This document shows positions 60,965 to 64,000 of a stretch of 64,000 nt of DNA, one piece after another (the stretch's first letter is position 1; every line of letters starts with the position of its first letter). The position numbers were made by a program, and so were the translations under genes. The stretch is taken from NCBI RefSeq assembly GCF_016775705.1, contig NZ_CP068760.1, forward strand, positions 1,922,001 to 1,986,000. Reading direction: 5' to 3'. This stretch comes from Chryseobacterium cucumeris. GTDB taxonomy: Bacteria > Bacteroidota > Bacteroidia > Flavobacteriales > Weeksellaceae. A model generated the notes under the pieces. The model saw only the letters and a program-made list of their open reading frames with translations. It was not told where the DNA came from and ran no database searches.

Positions 60965-60996
60965 GACTTCCAATTTTTTTGGAAGTCTTTTTTATT
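60965..60996 (+). terminator. Terminator of the thioredoxin gene
   Basis: GACTTCCAA/TTGGAAGTC (60965-60973, 60979-60987) followed by T-run TTTTTTATTTT. Confidence 0.85.
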
Positions 60997-61076
60997 TTAC
61001 CGAAATTCGGACCTTTATTTTTATTATCCGAAATAAGAATCAAAAAGTTCGAAAAACAGTATCCTGAAACCTGACA

Positions 61077-63164
61077 ATGAATCTCGAAACCTCCATAGAA
61101 TATGTAAAAGGAATAGGTCCGGAAAGAGCCAAACTCATCAAAAGTGTGTTGGGCTTATCTACTGTGGAAGATATGTTGAATTTCTACCCTATCCGTTATC
61201 TGGACAAAAGTAAAATCTATACTGTTTCTCAGCTTAGAGAAGAGACCAGTCAGGAAATACAGCTGAAGGGTAGAATTACTCAGGTACAGGAAATTCAGAC
61301 CGGTAAAACCAAGCGATTATCTGCAAAGTTCAATGATGAAACAGGTAGTATAGATCTGGTTTGGTTTCAATATTCCAAGTGGTTGAAAGAACAGCTTCCC
61401 ATCAACAGGGAAGTTTATATCTTCGGAAAGATTAATGTTTTCAACCGCCAGTTTTCCATGCCGCATCCGGAAATTGAAGCGGAAGAAAAAAAAGAGGGTG
61501 ACACCCGCCTTAAACCTATTTATCCAAGTTCTGAAAAACTAACCAAAAGAGGATTAAACCAACGATTTTTCCAGAATGTTTTAAGAAATATCTGCAGAGA
61601 GATTCCGAGTCTTATTGAAGAAAATTTTCCGGAATATCTGATGAAAACCTTTAAATTCATGTCCAGGCAGCATGCTTTTCTGAATGTACATTTTCCAAAA
61701 GATCAGGAGCATTTTGATAAAGCAGATTACAGACTGAAATTTGAAGAATCATTTTTCTTTCAGTTAGGATACGGTTTAAAGAAGCTTCATCATAAAACAC
61801 AATCCCACGGTAATCCTTTCCCTATTATTGGAGATCACTTCAATGATTTTTATGAAAACCATCTTCCTTTTGAGCTTACCAATGCACAAAAAAGAGTTTT
61901 AAAGGAAATTCGTATGGATATGAAAAGGCCGATTCAGATGAACAGGCTTTTACAGGGAGATGTAGGATCAGGAAAAACAATGGTTGCCCTTCTTACCATG
62001 CTTATCGCAATGGACAATGGGTTTCAGAGCTGCCTGATGGCTCCAACGGAGATTCTTGCCCAGCAGCATTACAATGGTATCAAAGAGCTGTTGGAAAAAA
62101 CAGGAATCAATATCCGCCTCCTCACAGGTTCTACCAAAGCAGCAGAAAGAAGAATTATCCATGAAGAACTGGAAAGTGGTACACTTTCTATTTTGGTAGG
62201 AACTCATGCCGTTTTAGAAGATAAAGTTAAATTTAAAAATCTGGGATTAGCCATTATTGATGAGCAGCATAGATTCGGAGTTGCTCAAAGGGCTAAACTC
62301 TGGGCTAAAAATAAGATTCCGCCTCATATTCTGGTGATGACCGCCACACCAATTCCAAGAACTCTGGCCATGAGTTTTTATTCTGATCTGGATGTTTCGG
62401 TAATTGATGAAATGCCTGTGGGAAGAAAGCCTATTATTACAGCCCACCGCCGGGAAAAAGACAGACTGTATGTATATAACTTTTGTAAAGATGAAATAAA
62501 AAAAGGAAGACAGGTTTATTTCGTATATCCTCTCATCGAAGAATCAGAAACGCTGGATTATAAAAACCTTATGGAAGGTTTGGAGCATGTGATGGATTAT
62601 TTTTCAGAATATAATGTCACTATGCTTCACGGGAAAATGAAACCGGATGAAAAAGATGCTGCCATGGCTTATTTTGCTTCAGGAAAAGCTGAAATAATGG
62701 TTGCAACCACAGTAATTGAAGTTGGGGTAAATGTTCCGAATGCTTCGGTAATGGTGATTGAAAGTTCTGAAAGGTTCGGACTATCACAGCTTCACCAGCT
62801 CAGAGGACGTGTAGGAAGAGGTGCTGAACAAAGTTACTGTATCCTGATGACTTCCGATAAATTATCAAAAGAAAGCCGAACACGTATTAAAACAATGACT
62901 GAAACCAATGATGGTTTTAAAATTTCTGAGGTAGATATGCAGCTTCGCGGGCCCGGAGATATACTGGGAACCCAGCAAAGTGGTGTGGTAGATTTTAAAA
63001 GACTGGATCTTATTAATGACTCGGCGATCATCAAAACAACAAAAAATACGGTAGAAAGAATACTGGAAGCTGATCCTATGCTTTCAAGACCTGACAATCT
63101 GATCATCAAAAATTATTATATCAGATACTACAAAGGAAAAAATAAGTGGAGTAAAATATCATAA
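61077..63164 (+). CDS. recG: ATP-dependent DNA helicase RecG
   Basis: RecG remodels stalled forks and branched DNA. 695 aa: the N-terminal wedge/OB domain (about 1-200, with QLKGRITQVQEIQ), then two helicase lobes. Walker A GDVGSGKT is at 294-301, DEQH box 395-398 (the RecG form), TATPIPRTLA, and C-terminal motifs ATTVIEVGVNVPNASVMVIE and QLHQLRGRVGRG. It ends with the usual RecG tail GDILGTQQSG. It starts 167 bp after the thioredoxin gene behind a terminator, so is transcribed on its own. Confidence 0.97.
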   Translation: MNLETSIEYVKGIGPERAKLIKSVLGLSTVEDMLNFYPIRYLDKSKIYTVSQLREETSQEIQLKGRITQVQEIQTGKTKRLSAKFNDETGSIDLVWFQYSKWLKEQLPINREVYIFGKINVFNRQFSMPHPEIEAEEKKEGDTRLKPIYPSSEKLTKRGLNQRFFQNVLRNICREIPSLIEENFPEYLMKTFKFMSRQHAFLNVHFPKDQEHFDKADYRLKFEESFFFQLGYGLKKLHHKTQSHGNPFPIIGDHFNDFYENHLPFELTNAQKRVLKEIRMDMKRPIQMNRLLQGDVGSGKTMVALLTMLIAMDNGFQSCLMAPTEILAQQHYNGIKELLEKTGINIRLLTGSTKAAERRIIHEELESGTLSILVGTHAVLEDKVKFKNLGLAIIDEQHRFGVAQRAKLWAKNKIPPHILVMTATPIPRTLAMSFYSDLDVSVIDEMPVGRKPIITAHRREKDRLYVYNFCKDEIKKGRQVYFVYPLIEESETLDYKNLMEGLEHVMDYFSEYNVTMLHGKMKPDEKDAAMAYFASGKAEIMVATTVIEVGVNVPNASVMVIESSERFGLSQLHQLRGRVGRGAEQSYCILMTSDKLSKESRTRIKTMTETNDGFKISEVDMQLRGPGDILGTQQSGVVDFKRLDLINDSAIIKTTKNTVERILEADPMLSRPDNLIIKNYYIRYYKGKNKWSKIS

Positions 63165-63192
63165 AAAAACCGCAGAAAAAAACTTCCTGCGG
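63163..63192 (-). terminator. Hairpin after recG (T-run on the minus strand)
   Basis: CCGCAG/CTGCGG (63170-63175, 63187-63192). The T-run (seven) is on the minus strand; on the plus strand the stem is followed by CCCCCTT. It could stop transcripts entering recG from the right, and may also slow recG transcription. Confidence 0.5.
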
Positions 63193-63778
63193 CCCCCTTA
63201 TAAAACTGTTATTTAGAAGAAATTACTTTTTGGTATGTCCAAAAAAATTTATTTTAATAGTTCAGGTTTAATATTTTGTGATGTGGTGTGAAAATATTTA
63301 TATAACAATATAATAATGAGCTAAAACCATTACTATTAAAATAAATTATAAAAAAACAAAATGAATTATTTTTTCCAACTTGCTTATTATAAAAACTAAC
63401 TGTGTTTCGATGGAGATGAGGGAATGAAACGAATAAAAATACCTCCAACTACTTATTGAGTTTTCATGATTGTACCGTTTTGTTTAAAGATCTTCTGTGC
63501 TTTAAAATTGGAAAATTAGTATAATTCATTTTGTTTAACTAACATCGTGATTTATATAATTTTTTTATTTTTAGAAACAATTACTTCTCATTCATCTGTA
63601 TCTTGTACTATATAATAAATTTGTGTCTGAGTTTACTTTTACAAATGTCCGTATATTAATTCAGATGCCTTTTATATTATTTTAATGATTAGTTATAAAA
63701 TTTTCACCTATTTGTGAATAGTATGCAATAAATACGATTTTTAAATTATTAACATTAAATTAATAAATCCTTTATTCA
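63193..63778. other. Long AT-rich non-coding region
   Basis: Almost 600 bp with no supported gene. It is dense in A/T tracts; open frames are short, compositionally odd and unaccompanied by promoter or leader signals. I see no tRNA, repeat or clear hairpin here. Confidence 0.5.
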
Positions 63779-64000
63779 TCATACTTTCAGGATTAAATTA
63801 TCTTTATTCAAACCCGACGTGTGATACTGCCAGTTGATGGTAATAACTTCTGTAAGAACCTTTCTGAGTTTATCAAAACAGTCCGGTTTTTTCATAAAAA
63901 TGTGAGCACCTTTCACAAAAATTTCTTCTACTTCATTTTCCGGAATCGGATCAGAAAAAATGGCTGTCACCATGTTGTTGAATTTTGCATTCGAACTGAT
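63779..64000 (-). CDS. Response regulator receiver domain, C-terminal part (runs off the right edge)
   Basis: The frame is open to the window edge; 73 codons are visible. The sequence ISSNAKFNNMVTAIFSDPIPENEVEEIFVKGAHIFMKKPD matches beta4-beta5 of a CheY-type receiver. The switch Ser is in IFSD and the conserved Lys-Pro is in MKKPD, and a final helix CFDKLRKVLTEVI follows. It ends soon after the receiver fold, so this is probably a single-domain response regulator. The phosphorylated Asp lies outside the window. Confidence 0.8.
   Translation of the reverse strand: MSSNAKFNNMVTAIFSDPIPENEVEEIFVKGAHIFMKKPDCFDKLRKVLTEVITINWQYHTSGLNKDNLILKV

Noticed and set aside
61000..61010. CCGAAATTCGG palindrome upstream of recG as an operator
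   Set aside because: Short 5-bp arms in a region with other GAAAT/TTCGG-like text; no regulator can be linked to it.
63254..63448. 64-aa minus-strand frame in the recG downstream gap
   Set aside because: Phe/Asn-rich composition typical of chance frames in AT-rich DNA; no start signals.

Overview
The window reads as a chromosomal segment of a low-GC Bacteroidota, most likely Chryseobacterium or a close Weeksellaceae/Flavobacteriales relative. The grounds are an intact gldKLMN type IX secretion operon, a T9SS type B client, DUF4270, GLPGLI and DUF2490 families, many small lipoproteins, and promoters of the Bacteroidota form TTG-N18-20-TANNTTTG in front of several genes and tRNAs. The genus is an inference from gene content and order. 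I see no rRNA, CRISPR array, prophage or insertion sequence.

Layout. 1-6.7 kb: the 5' part of a TamB-like gene, divergent from a coupled tsaD / unknown 131-aa gene / rsmE operon, then a TrmH-type methyltransferase and asparaginase ansA. 6.7-10.1 kb: tRNA-Ser, two orphan genes, a DUF2490 protein, and an intergenic region carrying two ~200-bp direct repeats. 10-19 kb (minus strand): M20 peptidase, methionine aminopeptidase and a complete tripartite RND efflux operon. 19-22 kb: small lipoproteins, a SemiSWEET and an FAD oxidoreductase. 22-27 kb: gldN, gldM, gldL and gldK, encoding the T9SS motor and periplasmic ring. 27-31.4 kb: glmS, DUF4270 lipoprotein and a short glycogen-synthase-like protein, divergent from panC. 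32.4-34 kb: a tRNA Lys-Leu-Lys cluster, aroK and an S4-domain protein. 34-41.6 kb: lipoprotein, FMN glutamate-synthase-like protein, mtaB, DUF1572, a 700-aa T9SS type B client and a possible nuclease. 41.8-47.9 kb: a phosphorylase-like protein, then an operon of two sulfatases with their own formylglycine-generating enzyme. 48.3-60.9 kb: two small genes, then a peptide-use locus (dipeptidyl peptidase IV, three POT peptide transporters, a thioredoxin-fold protein) broken by two insertions. 61-64 kb: recG, a long AT-rich gap and the end of a response regulator.

The most interesting system is the inverted cassette at 51.3-54.0 kb: a 62-residue double-glycine leader peptide with a six-cysteine core, an intrinsic-terminator-like hairpin, a C39-like/VKOR/thioredoxin fusion lacking the protease cysteine, and a GLPGLI protein. 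It looks like a disulfide-forming maturation system for a secreted cysteine-rich peptide. No exporter is visible here.

Two glycogen-family proteins look like pseudoenzymes: the phosphorylase has Thr at the position of the PLP lysine, and the synthase-like protein lacks both the KxGGL loop and the C-terminal Rossmann domain.

Start codons: four TTG-initiated readings (9499, 31427, 54180, 53716) were rejected because the TTG lies inside a TANNTTTG promoter box or a hairpin. The next in-frame ATG is used. Product names rest on motif recognition without database searches.
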